NCBI RefSeq assembly: GCF_025502585.1
Contig: NZ_CP106679.1
Coordinates: 2,697,501 to 2,761,500, forward strand
DNA length: 64,000 nt
Source: Reichenbachiella agarivorans
GTDB lineage: Bacteria; Bacteroidota; Bacteroidia; Cytophagales; Cyclobacteriaceae
Direction of reading: 5' to 3'
A model generated the notes under the pieces. It was not told where the DNA came from and made no database searches. It saw nothing but the letters and a program-made list of their open reading frames with translations. The position numbers were made by a program, and so were the translations under genes. Shown one piece after another: positions 28,014-36,523 of the stretch (positions within the stretch are counted from its first letter, which is position 1; the number at the start of each line of letters is the position of its first letter).

Positions 28014-28031
28014 TCGTAGAAATTTCTACGA
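28014..28031. promoter_or_regulatory. 18-base perfect palindrome
   Basis: TCGTAGAAATTTCTACGA is a perfect palindrome lying 5 bases beyond the monooxygenase stop. There is no proper T run on either strand after it, so it could be a dimeric regulator site or a weak terminator hairpin. Confidence 0.45.
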
Positions 28032-28036
28032 TAGAT

Positions 28037-29191
28037 TTAGTTTATCAATGCTGTCGGGCTAAAACTAACAGCTTCTATTTTTTTCATTTGGCGGTGATCC
28101 AAGAATTTAGGCATCCTTTTGAAAGCTGCATTGCGTAGCTTGATGAGCAGCGGATTTTCTATTTGAGCCAATTGCCCTAGCTTGAGGGAAGTGTCGGTGA
28201 TCCATTGTGTGCGAGACAGTCGGAGTTGCTCGAATGATTTGAATACCAGCTCAAAGTGCTGGTGCTGTTTCATGCATTGAGCCAGAACTACGGCATCTTC
28301 TACGGCTTGACCAGCTCCTTGCCCTAGGTTTGGGGTGCTAGCATGTGCGGCGTCTCCGATGAGCACGATTCGATCAAAGGCAAAATTTTGGAGAGGTTTG
28401 ATGTCAAATAGATCATTCCATAAGAGGTTTTTGTCATCACTGTGTTGGATGATCTTGAGGATTGGGTCGTGGTAGTTTTGGAAATGAGTGATCAAATCTT
28501 GCGTGCCAAAATGCTTGAAATGAGGATCGTTTTGACTCGCATTGATGCAGGCGTACCAATAGGTTCTGTGATCTCTGAGGGGTACGATCCCAAAGCGCCC
28601 TGCCGATCCCCATGTTTCTGTGGCTTGTGTGATGTGCATCGGATGGTCGAGGACCGAGCGCCAACAGGTATATCCTGCATAGCGGGGCAGTGACTGGGGG
28701 ATCAGTTTTTTTCTGACCGCAGAATGAATCCCATCTGCTACGATCAAATAGTCAGTATCATATCGACTACCATCCTCAAAGTTCAATGTTGTTTTATTTG
28801 GTTCAATGTCAACATCTGTAAGTTTTTTGCCTAACAGGACAGTGGATGAATCTAATTGGGAGAGCAAAAATTGCTGCAAGTCTGCTCGATGAATGGTGCA
28901 GAGTGATGAGAATCGGCCTTGACTATTGTCTGTCTGTTTGATCGGGTTGCCCTTATGGTCAAGAATGGCAAAACCTGGTAATAAATTGCCTCTTTGACAG
29001 ATCTCATCATGGATACCCAATACCTCAAATGCCATCAGGGCATTTTTGCTCAGTCCCAAACCTGCTCCGATGGGTTTTATTTCTGGACTGCTTTCAAAAA
29101 TGGTCGCTTGGATACCTATTTGTTGGAGCGCAAGGGCAGTAGTCAATCCTGCTATTCCTCCTCCTAAGATGCTTACGGTCTTGTGTTTCAT
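28037..29191 (-). CDS. FAD-dependent monooxygenase (group A flavoprotein)
   Basis: 384 residues of the single-component aromatic hydroxylase fold. It has the dinucleotide-binding motif SILGGGIAGLTTALAL at the N-terminus, the DG motif YLIVADGIHSAVRKKL, and the GD motif LIGDAAHASTPNLGQGAGQA. These bind FAD and NAD(P)H. Members hydroxylate aromatic or related compounds (urate, hydroxybenzoates, tetracyclines); the substrate is unknown here. A Crp-type regulator gene lies 58 bases upstream on the same strand and may control it. It has no signal peptide. Confidence 0.9.
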   Translation of the reverse strand: MKHKTVSILGGGIAGLTTALALQQIGIQATIFESSPEIKPIGAGLGLSKNALMAFEVLGIHDEICQRGNLLPGFAILDHKGNPIKQTDNSQGRFSSLCTIHRADLQQFLLSQLDSSTVLLGKKLTDVDIEPNKTTLNFEDGSRYDTDYLIVADGIHSAVRKKLIPQSLPRYAGYTCWRSVLDHPMHITQATETWGSAGRFGIVPLRDHRTYWYACINASQNDPHFKHFGTQDLITHFQNYHDPILKIIQHSDDKNLLWNDLFDIKPLQNFAFDRIVLIGDAAHASTPNLGQGAGQAVEDAVVLAQCMKQHQHFELVFKSFEQLRLSRTQWITDTSLKLGQLAQIENPLLIKLRNAAFKRMPKFLDHRQMKKIEAVSFSPTALIN

Positions 29192-29249
29192 AGTGAAGGC
29201 AAAATTCTTTATTGACCACTACAATTGCCTTTACATATGTTAAATAATG

Positions 29250-29816
29250 CTACTGGACTCCTGCACGGATTCTGCTGATACTCACTTGTGTAGTCCCTAG
29301 ATAGGATGCGATGTAGTGCAAAGGACATCTGTTGGTGATTCCTGGATATTTTTTCTCCATGAGATCGTATCTTTCTTTTACAGAGTAAAAACGTAGACTT
29401 TCGATTCTCTCCTGTTCGTCGAGCAAGGCATAGGAGGTGATGATTCTGGTGGCATGTTCTAGAGAGTGGTGTTTGGCACAGCATGCTTCAAACGCTGCGG
29501 CATCAAAGTGGTATATGTCGGATGCTTCGATGAGGTGGATTCCTTTGTGGCTGGGTTGTCCTGTGAATAGGCTGGGTACCGCTCCGATGAACTGCCCATC
29601 TATGGCGAAATAATCAGTCACATCCTTGCCGTCATGGTAGTAATAGGCTCTTGCCAGCCCTTTGTGGATGTAAAACATGGATTTGGCCTTTTTGCCAATT
29701 TCTAGCAGTGTGGTGTTTTTGGAGAAATGATCGAAGCGAATGATCTGGGAGAAATCAGTCAATGCTTTGTCGTCAAGCGCTGCGATTTGTCCAAATAGGG
29801 TTAGGATTGGATTCAT
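29250..29816 (-). CDS. Crp/Fnr-family transcription regulator
   Basis: 188 residues: an N-terminal cyclic-nucleotide-binding-type beta roll (TTLLEIGKKAKSMFYIHKGL, then DYFAIDGQFIGAVPSLFTGQ) and a C-terminal helix-turn-helix (HYIASYLGTTQVSISRIRAG). No Fe-S-ligating N-terminal Cys cluster is seen, so it is not a classical oxygen-sensing Fnr. Bacteroidota carry many such short Crp proteins with unknown ligands. It lies directly before the FAD monooxygenase gene and after the pgk terminator, so these two probably form one unit. Confidence 0.9.
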   Translation of the reverse strand: MNPILTLFGQIAALDDKALTDFSQIIRFDHFSKNTTLLEIGKKAKSMFYIHKGLARAYYYHDGKDVTDYFAIDGQFIGAVPSLFTGQPSHKGIHLIEASDIYHFDAAAFEACCAKHHSLEHATRIITSYALLDEQERIESLRFYSVKERYDLMEKKYPGITNRCPLHYIASYLGTTQVSISRIRAGVQ

Positions 29817-29844
29817 AGGTTAGAAGATTGGAATCTGCATGATT

Positions 29845-29876
29845 CAAAAAAAGCGTCCCATGATTGAGACGCTTTT
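29845..29876 (-). terminator. Intrinsic terminator of pgk
   Basis: On the minus strand a perfect 9-base stem AAAAGCGTC/GACGCTTTT with a 10-base loop is followed by a T run (complement of 29845-29851). It begins 24 bases past the pgk stop. Confidence 0.9.
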
Positions 29877-29899
29877 AGTATTTTTAGAACTTGAAGGTA

Positions 29900-31087
29900 T
29901 TAAGACTGCAAAGCTGCTACGCCTGGCAATACTTTTCCTTCCATGTACTCTAGCAAAGCACCACCGCCTGTTGAGACATAAGATACCTTGTCACCATACC
30001 CGAGGTTGTTGATCGCAGAGGCAGAATCACCGCCACCGATCAAGGAGAAGCCATCGTTCATCGTGGCTTCTACTACTGCCTCAGCGATAGCCTCTGTGCC
30101 CACTGCAAATGTTGGGAACTCGAATACACCCATTGGGCCGTTCCAAAGCACAGTTTTTGAATTAGAAACAACTTCGGAGAAAAGCTTGACAGTCTCTGGT
30201 CCGATATCTAATCCTTCCCATCCGTCAGGAATTTCACCTCTGCCAACCACTTTCGTATTGGCGTCATTGTTGAAGTCATCAGCGATCATGTTGTCAACTG
30301 GCAGGTACAATTTTACCCCTTTGGCTTCTGCTTTTTTAACCAATTCTTTGGTCAACTCCATTTTGTCATCTTCACACAGTGAGTTACCGATTTTGCCGCC
30401 ATTGGCTTTGGAGAAAGTATATGACATCCCACCACCGATGATCAAATTGTCCACTTTGTCGAGCAATTTTTCGATGATCATGATTTTGTCGGATACTTTG
30501 GCTCCACCCATGATCGCTGTGAATGGTCTCACAGGAGCATTCAATACTTTTTCAGCATTGTCTAGCTCTGCTTGCATCACATAGCCACAGATTTTGTCTT
30601 TGAAGTATTTAGCCACGATGGTAGTAGAGGCGTGTGCTCTGTGTGCTGTACCGAAGGCATCATTCACATAGACGTCACCAAGCTTAGAAAGCTTCTCAGC
30701 GAACGCTTCGTCACCTTTTTCTTCTTCTTTGTAGAATCTGAGGTTGTTGAGCAACAACACTTCGCCGGCTTGTAGACCAGCTGCTAGATCTACTGCATCT
30801 TGTCCGATACAATCCTCGGCGAATTTGACAGTCGTGCCAAATGCTTTGGACAAGGTAGGTACCAAGTGCTTCAAAGATGATTTCTCTTCAGGTCCATTTT
30901 TTGGTCGTCCCAAGTGACTCATCAAGATGGCAGAACCACCGTCTTTCAAGATTTTTTTGATGGTCGGGGTTGCCGCTTTGATTCTTGTCAAATCAGTAAT
31001 TGCAAATTTGTCATTCAACGGTACGTTGAAATCTACTCTGATCAAGGCTTTTTTGCCTTTGAAATTGTATTGGTCTAAGGTTATCAT
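29900..31087 (-). CDS. pgk: Phosphoglycerate kinase
   Basis: 395 residues, the normal family length. It converts 1,3-bisphosphoglycerate and ADP to 3-phosphoglycerate and ATP in glycolysis. The N-terminal signature [11 protein letters not shown] is present, as are [31 protein letters not shown], the hinge-region [11 protein letters not shown] and the C-terminal nucleotide-site [13 protein letters not shown]. It is monocistronic, with a strong terminator downstream, and is cytoplasmic. Confidence 0.97.
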   Translation of the reverse strand: MITLDQYNFKGKKALIRVDFNVPLNDKFAITDLTRIKAATPTIKKILKDGGSAILMSHLGRPKNGPEEKSSLKHLVPTLSKAFGTTVKFAEDCIGQDAVDLAAGLQAGEVLLLNNLRFYKEEEKGDEAFAEKLSKLGDVYVNDAFGTAHRAHASTTIVAKYFKDKICGYVMQAELDNAEKVLNAPVRPFTAIMGGAKVSDKIMIIEKLLDKVDNLIIGGGMSYTFSKANGGKIGNSLCEDDKMELTKELVKKAEAKGVKLYLPVDNMIADDFNNDANTKVVGRGEIPDGWEGLDIGPETVKLFSEVVSNSKTVLWNGPMGVFEFPTFAVGTEAIAEAVVEATMNDGFSLIGGGDSASAINNLGYGDKVSYVSTGGGALLEYMEGKVLPGVAALQS

Positions 31088-31165
31088 CTCCTATATATAG
31101 ATTTTAAATATAATTTTATGCTTGATTGCAAATGTCACATTGTGGGTCAATATTGAGTGTTGCGG

Positions 31166-31774
31166 TCAAGATTCCAATGTATTGAGAATGTCTGCTTCTG
31201 CAATGGCACCTTGTCGCAAAATAAGGGGTTTTTCCCCGTTAAACCCAACAATAGTTGATTCAAATCCAATTTGACATTCGCCACCGTCTAGGATGTATTC
31301 TATGAGGTCGCCGAGTTGGCTATTGACTTGTGCTGCAGTGACAGGACTGGGCTGTCCGTGGAGGTTGGCACTGGGCAGAGCTACTGGGAAGTCTAATAGC
31401 TCCAATAGCTCTAATGTCAGCGGATGGTCGCAAATACGCACGCCTACCGTACGGCCATTTGCCAGCATTTCCGTGGGTATCTTTTCATTGGCATCCAAAA
31501 TCAAAGTCAGTGCACCAGGCCAATATTTGCTGGCTAGGCTTTCAGCATTCGCTGGAAAACTAGTCACAAAGCCTTTGATCTTTTCGATGGAATTGGTTTG
31601 TGCGATGAATGCCTTGCTTTTGGGTCTCCCTTTGACTTGGTAAATCTGCTCAATGGCATTTGTGTCAAATGCATTGCCTGCCAGTCCATAGACCGTATCA
31701 GTTGGGATGGCAACCAGCTTTCCTTCTTTGAGTAGTTGTGCTGCTTTGTGTATGTCTTTTCCTATTTCAGCCAT
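31166..31774 (-). CDS. tsaC: L-threonylcarbamoyladenylate synthase (YrdC/Sua5 family)
   Basis: 202 residues from the ATG at 31774 (MAEIGKDIHKAAQLLKEG); an upstream in-frame ATG would add 11 hydrophobic residues that the family lacks. It makes the threonylcarbamoyl adenylate used for t6A37 modification of ANN-decoding tRNAs. Signatures: KLVAIPTDTVYGLAGNAFD, KGRPKSKAF, YWPGALTLIL, and PLPSAN-type VALPSANLHGQPSPVTA. It lacks the C-terminal Sua5 extension, so the short TsaC form. It is divergent from rnhB. Confidence 0.92.
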   Translation of the reverse strand: MAEIGKDIHKAAQLLKEGKLVAIPTDTVYGLAGNAFDTNAIEQIYQVKGRPKSKAFIAQTNSIEKIKGFVTSFPANAESLASKYWPGALTLILDANEKIPTEMLANGRTVGVRICDHPLTLELLELLDFPVALPSANLHGQPSPVTAAQVNSQLGDLIEYILDGGECQIGFESTIVGFNGEKPLILRQGAIAEADILNTLES

Positions 31775-31780
31775 GAAAAA

Positions 31781-31812
31781 AATCAAGATTAGAATTTCAA
31801 GATTCAAGGTTA
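31781..31812. repeat. Iterated TCTTGA-type words between tsaC and rnhB
   Basis: Read on the minus strand the tract repeats TTGAATC, TTGAAATTC and TAATCTTGA words. The same word family occurs at 7101-7130, 23815-23850 and 57341-57380. Confidence 0.5.
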
Positions 31813-31882
31813 ATCGAAATAAGTCAAATATGTTAAATCTCTAATTTCAAATTTATAATTTCGAATCAAACTTTGATTGATC

Positions 31883-32485
31883 ATGCCCTTACTATCCTTT
31901 CATCAACCCAATACCATCGAAGCAGGCTGTGACGAGGCAGGCAGAGGTTGTCTGGCTGGCCCTGTGGTAGCTGCCGCGGTGATATTACCAGTGGATTTTA
32001 GTCATCACGTATTGAACGACTCCAAGAAATTGAGTGCCAAGCAGCGGGAGGACTTGGTCGATGAGATCAAGTCTCGTGCGATCGCTTGGGGCATCGGAGT
32101 GGTGGACAATCATGAGATTGACGAGATCAACATTCTGAATGCTTCTTTTCTGGCGATGCATCGTGCTTTGGATCAATTGCAGGTTACACCAGAACTGTTG
32201 CTCATCGATGGCAATCGCTTTACCGCCTACGAGCAAATTCCGCATGAAACGATGATCAAAGGAGATGGTAGATTTTACTCTATAGCGGCAGCATCTGTCT
32301 TGGCAAAAACCTACCGAGACGAGCTCATGACTGAGCATGCCATTCAATACCCTCATTATGCTTGGGAGCGAAATGCGGGCTACCCTACCAAAGCCCATCG
32401 ACAGGCTATCCGAGAATATGGCACCACACCACTCCATCGAATGAGTTTCAGATTGCTGCCTGAGCAGCTCGAATTATTTGTTTGA
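31883..32485 (+). CDS. rnhB: Ribonuclease HII
   Basis: 200 residues. It cleaves RNA in RNA-DNA hybrids and starts removal of misincorporated ribonucleotides. The four acidic catalytic positions are recognisable: the DE pair in [13 protein letters not shown], Asp in LLIDGNRF, and Asp in [12 protein letters not shown]. The start was set at the ATG at 31883 ([20 protein letters not shown]), since the upstream TTG adds only two residues. It has its own promoter region shared with divergent tsaC. Confidence 0.95.
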   Translation: MPLLSFHQPNTIEAGCDEAGRGCLAGPVVAAAVILPVDFSHHVLNDSKKLSAKQREDLVDEIKSRAIAWGIGVVDNHEIDEINILNASFLAMHRALDQLQVTPELLLIDGNRFTAYEQIPHETMIKGDGRFYSIAAASVLAKTYRDELMTEHAIQYPHYAWERNAGYPTKAHRQAIREYGTTPLHRMSFRLLPEQLELFV

Positions 32486-32637
32486 TCCCCAGATATGGGT
32501 ATATTCATCGTTTATCTGATGTCTTTTGGCTAAAGAGTTATAAAAGTTTGATGTCTGTGAGTAACTTCGTCTTAACCTTATGAACGTAGAATCCTCATAA
32601 AGCTATTGTATGATCGGGTTGCCAAAGCTCGATTCTG

Positions 32638-32668
32638 AAAAAGAAGCCAGCATCCGTTGGCTTCTTTT
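32638..32668. terminator. Bidirectional intrinsic terminator, rnhB/hppD
   Basis: A perfect 11-base stem AAAAGAAGCCA (32639-32649) and TGGCTTCTTTT (32658-32668) with an 8-base loop and T runs on both strands. It sits between convergent rnhB and hppD. Confidence 0.92.
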
Positions 32669-32686
32669 ATTTGGGACAACCAGAGT

Positions 32687-33814
32687 TTAAAGTGTCCCCC
32701 GCAGCTCTTGCTCCCTCTCGATGGCTTCAAAGAGTGCTTTGAAGTTACCTTTGCCAAATGACTGGGCACCTTTTCTTTGGATGATTTCAAAGAAGACGGT
32801 AGGCCGTGACTCTACGGGTTTGGTGAATATCTGTAGCAAGTAGCCTTCGTCATCTCTATCTATCAAGATCCCGAGTTGTTTCAAGGGTTCGAGGTCTTCG
32901 TCGATGCTGCCGACTCGATCCAGTACCGTGTCATAGTAGGAAGAGGGTACATTGAGGAACTCCACACCTCTGCTCTGCATGGCGGTGACAGTCTCGATGA
33001 TGTTGTCCGTGGCAACTGCGATGTGCTGGACACCTGGCCCACCGTAGAAGTCTAGGTACTCTTCGATCTGCGATTTTTTCTTGCCTTCTGCAGGTTCGTT
33101 GATGGGGAATTTGATTCTGCCATTGCCGTTGCTCATGACCTTGCTCATCAGAGCGGTGTAATCTGTCGAGATATCCTTGTCATCAAAGGAAATCAACTGT
33201 GCAAATCCCATCACGCGGGCATAGAAGTCGACCCACTGGTTCATCTCTCCCCAGCCGACATTGCCGACCATGTGATCCACATATTTGAGCCCAGTGGGTG
33301 CAGGCTGATAGCTAGTTTCCCATCTTTCATAGCCAGGCAGGAAGACGCCTTGATAGTTCTTTCTCTCGATGAAATAATGAATGGTTTCGCCGTAGGTGTG
33401 AATGGCCGCTACCACCACTTCGCCATGCTTGTCTTTTCGGGTCTCAGGCTTGAGGTAGGATTTTGCGCCACGCTTGACAGTTTCTTGGTAAGAGTAGGTC
33501 GCATCATCCACCCATAGCGCAATGGCTTTGACCCCATCTCCATGTTGGTCGATGTGCTTGCCTACAGGCGTGCCAGCTTTGAGGGGAGAGGTCAGTACCA
33601 GTCTGATTTTGTCCTGTACCAAGACATAGGAATCATAGTTCTGATTGCCTGTCTCCAATCCTGAGTGGGCGAGGGATTGAAATCCAAAAGCTGTTTTGTA
33701 GTAGTGTGCTGCTTGCTTGGCATTGCCCACATACAGCTCGATGAAATCTGTGCCGTTGATGGGCAGGAAGTCTTCCGCTGCAGCGAATATTTTTTTAATT
33801 TCTTTCGTTTCCAT
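32687..33814 (-). CDS. hppD: 4-hydroxyphenylpyruvate dioxygenase
   Basis: 375 residues. It converts 4-hydroxyphenylpyruvate to homogentisate with a non-heme iron. The two VOC halves are visible: N-terminal FIELYVGNAKQAAHYYKTAF and C-terminal half starting YVDHMVGNVGWGEMNQW. The iron ligands are His in YVDHMV, His in GVQHIAVATDN and Glu in VFFEIIQRKG. It follows the amino acid dehydrogenase gene by 29 bases, so the pair may turn tyrosine into homogentisate. Homogentisate dioxygenase and fumarylacetoacetase are not in the window. Confidence 0.95.
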   Translation of the reverse strand: METKEIKKIFAAAEDFLPINGTDFIELYVGNAKQAAHYYKTAFGFQSLAHSGLETGNQNYDSYVLVQDKIRLVLTSPLKAGTPVGKHIDQHGDGVKAIALWVDDATYSYQETVKRGAKSYLKPETRKDKHGEVVVAAIHTYGETIHYFIERKNYQGVFLPGYERWETSYQPAPTGLKYVDHMVGNVGWGEMNQWVDFYARVMGFAQLISFDDKDISTDYTALMSKVMSNGNGRIKFPINEPAEGKKKSQIEEYLDFYGGPGVQHIAVATDNIIETVTAMQSRGVEFLNVPSSYYDTVLDRVGSIDEDLEPLKQLGILIDRDDEGYLLQIFTKPVESRPTVFFEIIQRKGAQSFGKGNFKALFEAIEREQELRGTL

Positions 33815-33843
33815 TGTCTTGTTTGTTATGCTGTCTTTCGTTT

Positions 33844-35094
33844 CTAAATCACCGCTATTTGTTCGCTGGGCAGCAATTGCGCCAGTGAATTTTCGAAGGC
33901 TGTCTTGGTCAAGAGGGTTTTACCAGGGTTTTGATCGTGAATTCGCAGGAGTGCCTTTCTGATAGTTTTGGCAGTGTCATTGAATATCGCTTCGTCCGAC
34001 ATGTCCGCTTTTCCTTCCATGAAATAGGCAAATACCCGTGCCATGCCGCAGTTGGCGATGAAGTCTGGGATCACGGCTGCTTGTCGGTCGGCATACTCAC
34101 TGATCGGTCCATAGAATATCTCCTTGTCGGCAAAGGGCACATTGGCTCCACAGCTGATCAATTCTAATCCACCTGTGAGCATTCTATCGATTTGTTCACG
34201 GGTTACCAGTCTGGAAGCAGCCGCTGGGATGAAAATCTGTGTACCCAAGTCCCAGACTTTGTTGTCCATTTCTTCAAAGGGAATCAAATCGGGATGTATC
34301 AAAGTGTTGCCTTTTTTGTGAATAAAAAGTTCTGTAATGTCTTCTTTGGTGAATCCCATTTCGTTGATCAAGCCACCTTCTTTGTCGATGATGGCGACAA
34401 TCTGCGCACCATAGGATGCTAGGTAAAATGCTGCCGCAGCACCGACATTGCCCCAACCCTGGATAGTTACTTTTTTGCCTGCGAGATCACCACCCCATAT
34501 ATTGTAGTATTGGAGAACACTCTGCGCCACCCCAAAACCCGTGATCATGTCTGCTATGCTGTATTTTCTTTTAGGATCGGGAGAGTATATGGATTCTTCG
34601 ATGACTTTGATTACGCCGAGGCGGAGTTGACCGATTCGGTTGATTTTGTCCGCCTGATTGGGTTGGAAGTGGCCATTGAAGACGCCCTCTTGTGGATGCC
34701 ACAGTCCGTTGATTTCCGTGATAGGAATTACTTCATGGATTTCGTCCACATTGAGGTCTCCACCTGTGCCGTAATAGTGCTTGAGTAGAGGTTTGACGGC
34801 TGCAAACCAACGCTGCAATACTTCGTGTTTTCGAGGATCGGAGGGGTCAAAATTGATGCCTGACTTGGCGCCACCGATAGGAGGGCCAGAGATGCTAAAT
34901 TTGATTTCCATGGTTTTGGCGAGTGACTCTACTTCGTTGCGGTTGAGACCTTTCCTCATCCTTGTGCCACCACCTGCCGCTCCACCTCTGAGAGAATTGA
35001 TCACAATCCAGCCTTCAGCATCTGTCTCTGCGTCATGCCATTCAATTACCACCTCGGGTCTTTTGGCCTCAAACTGTTTTAATAATTCTTTCAA
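33844..35094 (-). CDS. Glu/Leu/Phe/Val dehydrogenase family protein
   Basis: 416 residues. NAD(P)-dependent oxidative deamination of an amino acid. The substrate-side Lys lies in GPPIGGAKSGINFDP and the nucleotide-binding Rossmann motif in VTIQGWGNVGAAAAFYLA; GTGGDLNVDEIHEV replaces the usual APDVGT segment, so this is a divergent branch. The late FIPAAASRLV and GANVPF motifs fit the family. Its operon with hppD suggests tyrosine or phenylalanine as substrate, though the general role of glutamate or branched-chain deamination is also possible. It is divergent from an Lrp gene, the likely regulator. Confidence 0.85.
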   Translation of the reverse strand: MKELLKQFEAKRPEVVIEWHDAETDAEGWIVINSLRGGAAGGGTRMRKGLNRNEVESLAKTMEIKFSISGPPIGGAKSGINFDPSDPRKHEVLQRWFAAVKPLLKHYYGTGGDLNVDEIHEVIPITEINGLWHPQEGVFNGHFQPNQADKINRIGQLRLGVIKVIEESIYSPDPKRKYSIADMITGFGVAQSVLQYYNIWGGDLAGKKVTIQGWGNVGAAAAFYLASYGAQIVAIIDKEGGLINEMGFTKEDITELFIHKKGNTLIHPDLIPFEEMDNKVWDLGTQIFIPAAASRLVTREQIDRMLTGGLELISCGANVPFADKEIFYGPISEYADRQAAVIPDFIANCGMARVFAYFMEGKADMSDEAIFNDTAKTIRKALLRIHDQNPGKTLLTKTAFENSLAQLLPSEQIAVI

Positions 35095-35262
35095 TGTGTA
35101 GGATGTTTTTAAAGGATAAAAGTATTTATTTGTACGTCTATAAAGTGATAAATTCTATGCAAGTTTTTATTTGTAGAATAATCAAATTTATATTCATTGA
35201 TTTGACTGGATTATTCCTTTTTTGGGATCAAAGAATGGAGAAGAGGTAATAATTTTCTAAAA
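35095..35262. promoter_or_regulatory. Divergent control region, dehydrogenase / Lrp
   Basis: A 168-base, strongly AT-rich spacer between two start codons on opposite strands. It must hold promoters for the dehydrogenase-hppD and lrp-deiodinase units. AT-richness fits Lrp-type binding, but I cannot define individual boxes with confidence. Confidence 0.5.
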
Positions 35263-35727
35263 ATGGCGCTGTTAGACGAAGTAGATATCAAAATACTGGA
35301 CATACTCCAGGTAGAGGGTAGGATTACCAACAAGGCATTGGCGGATAGGTTGGGATTGTCCACCACGCCGATTTTTGAGCGAATGAAACGACTCGAAAGG
35401 GATGGTGTAATCAGGCAGTACGCCGCACTATTGGATCAACGGAAAATTGATCAGAAGATCACAGTCTTTGTTTTTATCTCGCTCAAGAACCATACTCGGT
35501 CTTATCTGGACAAGTTTATCGGAGAAATGAATGATTATCCTGAGGTACAGGAGTGCTACCACATCGCTGGTGATTTTGATTACATGCTCAAGATCGTGAG
35601 TCGAGACATTGATACGTATCAGGCCTTCATCCTCGCCAAGCTTTCTGTCAATTCCAATATTGCGCATGTGAAGAGCCAATTTGTTCTATCCAAAAACAAA
35701 CACACGACAGCCTTTAAATTGAAGTAA
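35263..35727 (+). CDS. Lrp/AsnC-family transcription regulator
   Basis: 154 residues: an N-terminal winged helix-turn-helix (EVDIKILDILQVEGRITNKA, then LADRLGLSTTPIFERMKRLE) and a C-terminal ligand-binding RAM domain (ITVFVFISLKNHTRSYLDKF; GDFDYMLKIVSRDIDTYQAF). Lrp proteins respond to amino acids, often the substrate of the neighbouring enzyme. Here it is divergent from the amino acid dehydrogenase and only one base separates its stop from the next gene, so its ligand is probably an aromatic or halogenated amino acid. That is an inference from position. Confidence 0.95.
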   Translation: MALLDEVDIKILDILQVEGRITNKALADRLGLSTTPIFERMKRLERDGVIRQYAALLDQRKIDQKITVFVFISLKNHTRSYLDKFIGEMNDYPEVQECYHIAGDFDYMLKIVSRDIDTYQAFILAKLSVNSNIAHVKSQFVLSKNKHTTAFKLK

Positions 35728-35728
35728 G

Positions 35729-36409
35729 ATGAAGACAAAAGAAATCAATGGCTTTACTCATGTAGCCTACGAGGGAGTGACTTTCTCGGAGGCAGAAATG
35801 CTCCAACGTAGCAAGGAATATCATGAGTGGAATGACAAGCGCAGGAGTGTCAGGGATATTTCGGCTAGGGAATTTCCTAGAAAAATCTTGGATCAAATCA
35901 TTATGACGGCATCTACCGCACCATCTGGTGCGCACAAACAGCCCTGGATATTTTGTGTGGTCAGTGATGCTGAGATCAAATCCAAGATCAGAACTGCTGC
36001 CGAAAAAGAAGAGTACGATAGCTATCATGGACGCATGAGCGAGCGATGGCTGGATGATTTGAAACCGATAGGTACGGATTGGCAGAAGCCATTTTTGGAG
36101 CAAGCGCCCTATCTGGTAGTCCTTTTCAAAAAAGTGTATGATAAAGATGCGAATGGTGGAAAAGTCAACAATTACTACGTCAACGAGTCTGTAGGAATCG
36201 CTGCGGGGATGTTTATCTCAGCAGTGCATCATGCGGGGTTGGTGACATTGACGCACACGCCGAGCCCCATGAACTTCCTGTCTGAAATACTGGAGCGTCC
36301 CGACAATGAAAGAGCTTTTTTGGTGCTGCCAGTGGGGTATGCTGCCGATGATGTGTACGTCCCTGATTTACGACGCAAAGAGCTAGAGGAAGTGGCAGTT
36401 TACTACTGA
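35729..36409 (+). CDS. Iodotyrosine deiodinase-like nitroreductase-fold flavoprotein
   Basis: 226 residues, FMN-binding nitroreductase fold. It resembles animal and bacterial iodotyrosine deiodinase more than ordinary nitroreductases: RRSVRDIS near residue 38, TASTAPSGAHKQPWIF (60-75), RMSERWLDDLKPI and the C-terminal VPDLRRKELEEV. The three residues that clamp the halotyrosine zwitterion in IYD (Glu, Tyr four later, Lys 21 after the Tyr) are present at E95, Y99 and K120. The family removes iodide or bromide from halotyrosines using FMN. It lacks the membrane anchor of the animal enzyme. It is one base behind the Lrp gene and close to hppD. Confidence 0.85.
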   Translation: MKTKEINGFTHVAYEGVTFSEAEMLQRSKEYHEWNDKRRSVRDISAREFPRKILDQIIMTASTAPSGAHKQPWIFCVVSDAEIKSKIRTAAEKEEYDSYHGRMSERWLDDLKPIGTDWQKPFLEQAPYLVVLFKKVYDKDANGGKVNNYYVNESVGIAAGMFISAVHHAGLVTLTHTPSPMNFLSEILERPDNERAFLVLPVGYAADDVYVPDLRRKELEEVAVYY

Positions 36410-36523
36410 GTAAACTAGGTAATCCCCCTTTTGATTACGTAGGCTTAGTTGATTTGAAAGAGAACAATTTTGAAATTAGAGAGATTTGCGCTCTATTTAA
36501 CAATAGCAGCAGCCTAGTCTTAC

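Noticed and set aside
28014-28031. Similarity of the palindrome to the AATTTCTAC part of Cas12a repeats
   Set aside because: There is one copy only, no spacers and no cas genes; the match is short and coincidental.
35729-36409. Ordinary nitroreductase or BluB
   Set aside because: The Glu-Tyr-Lys clamp spacing and the SGAHKQPWIF and VPDLRRK segments fit iodotyrosine deiodinase better.
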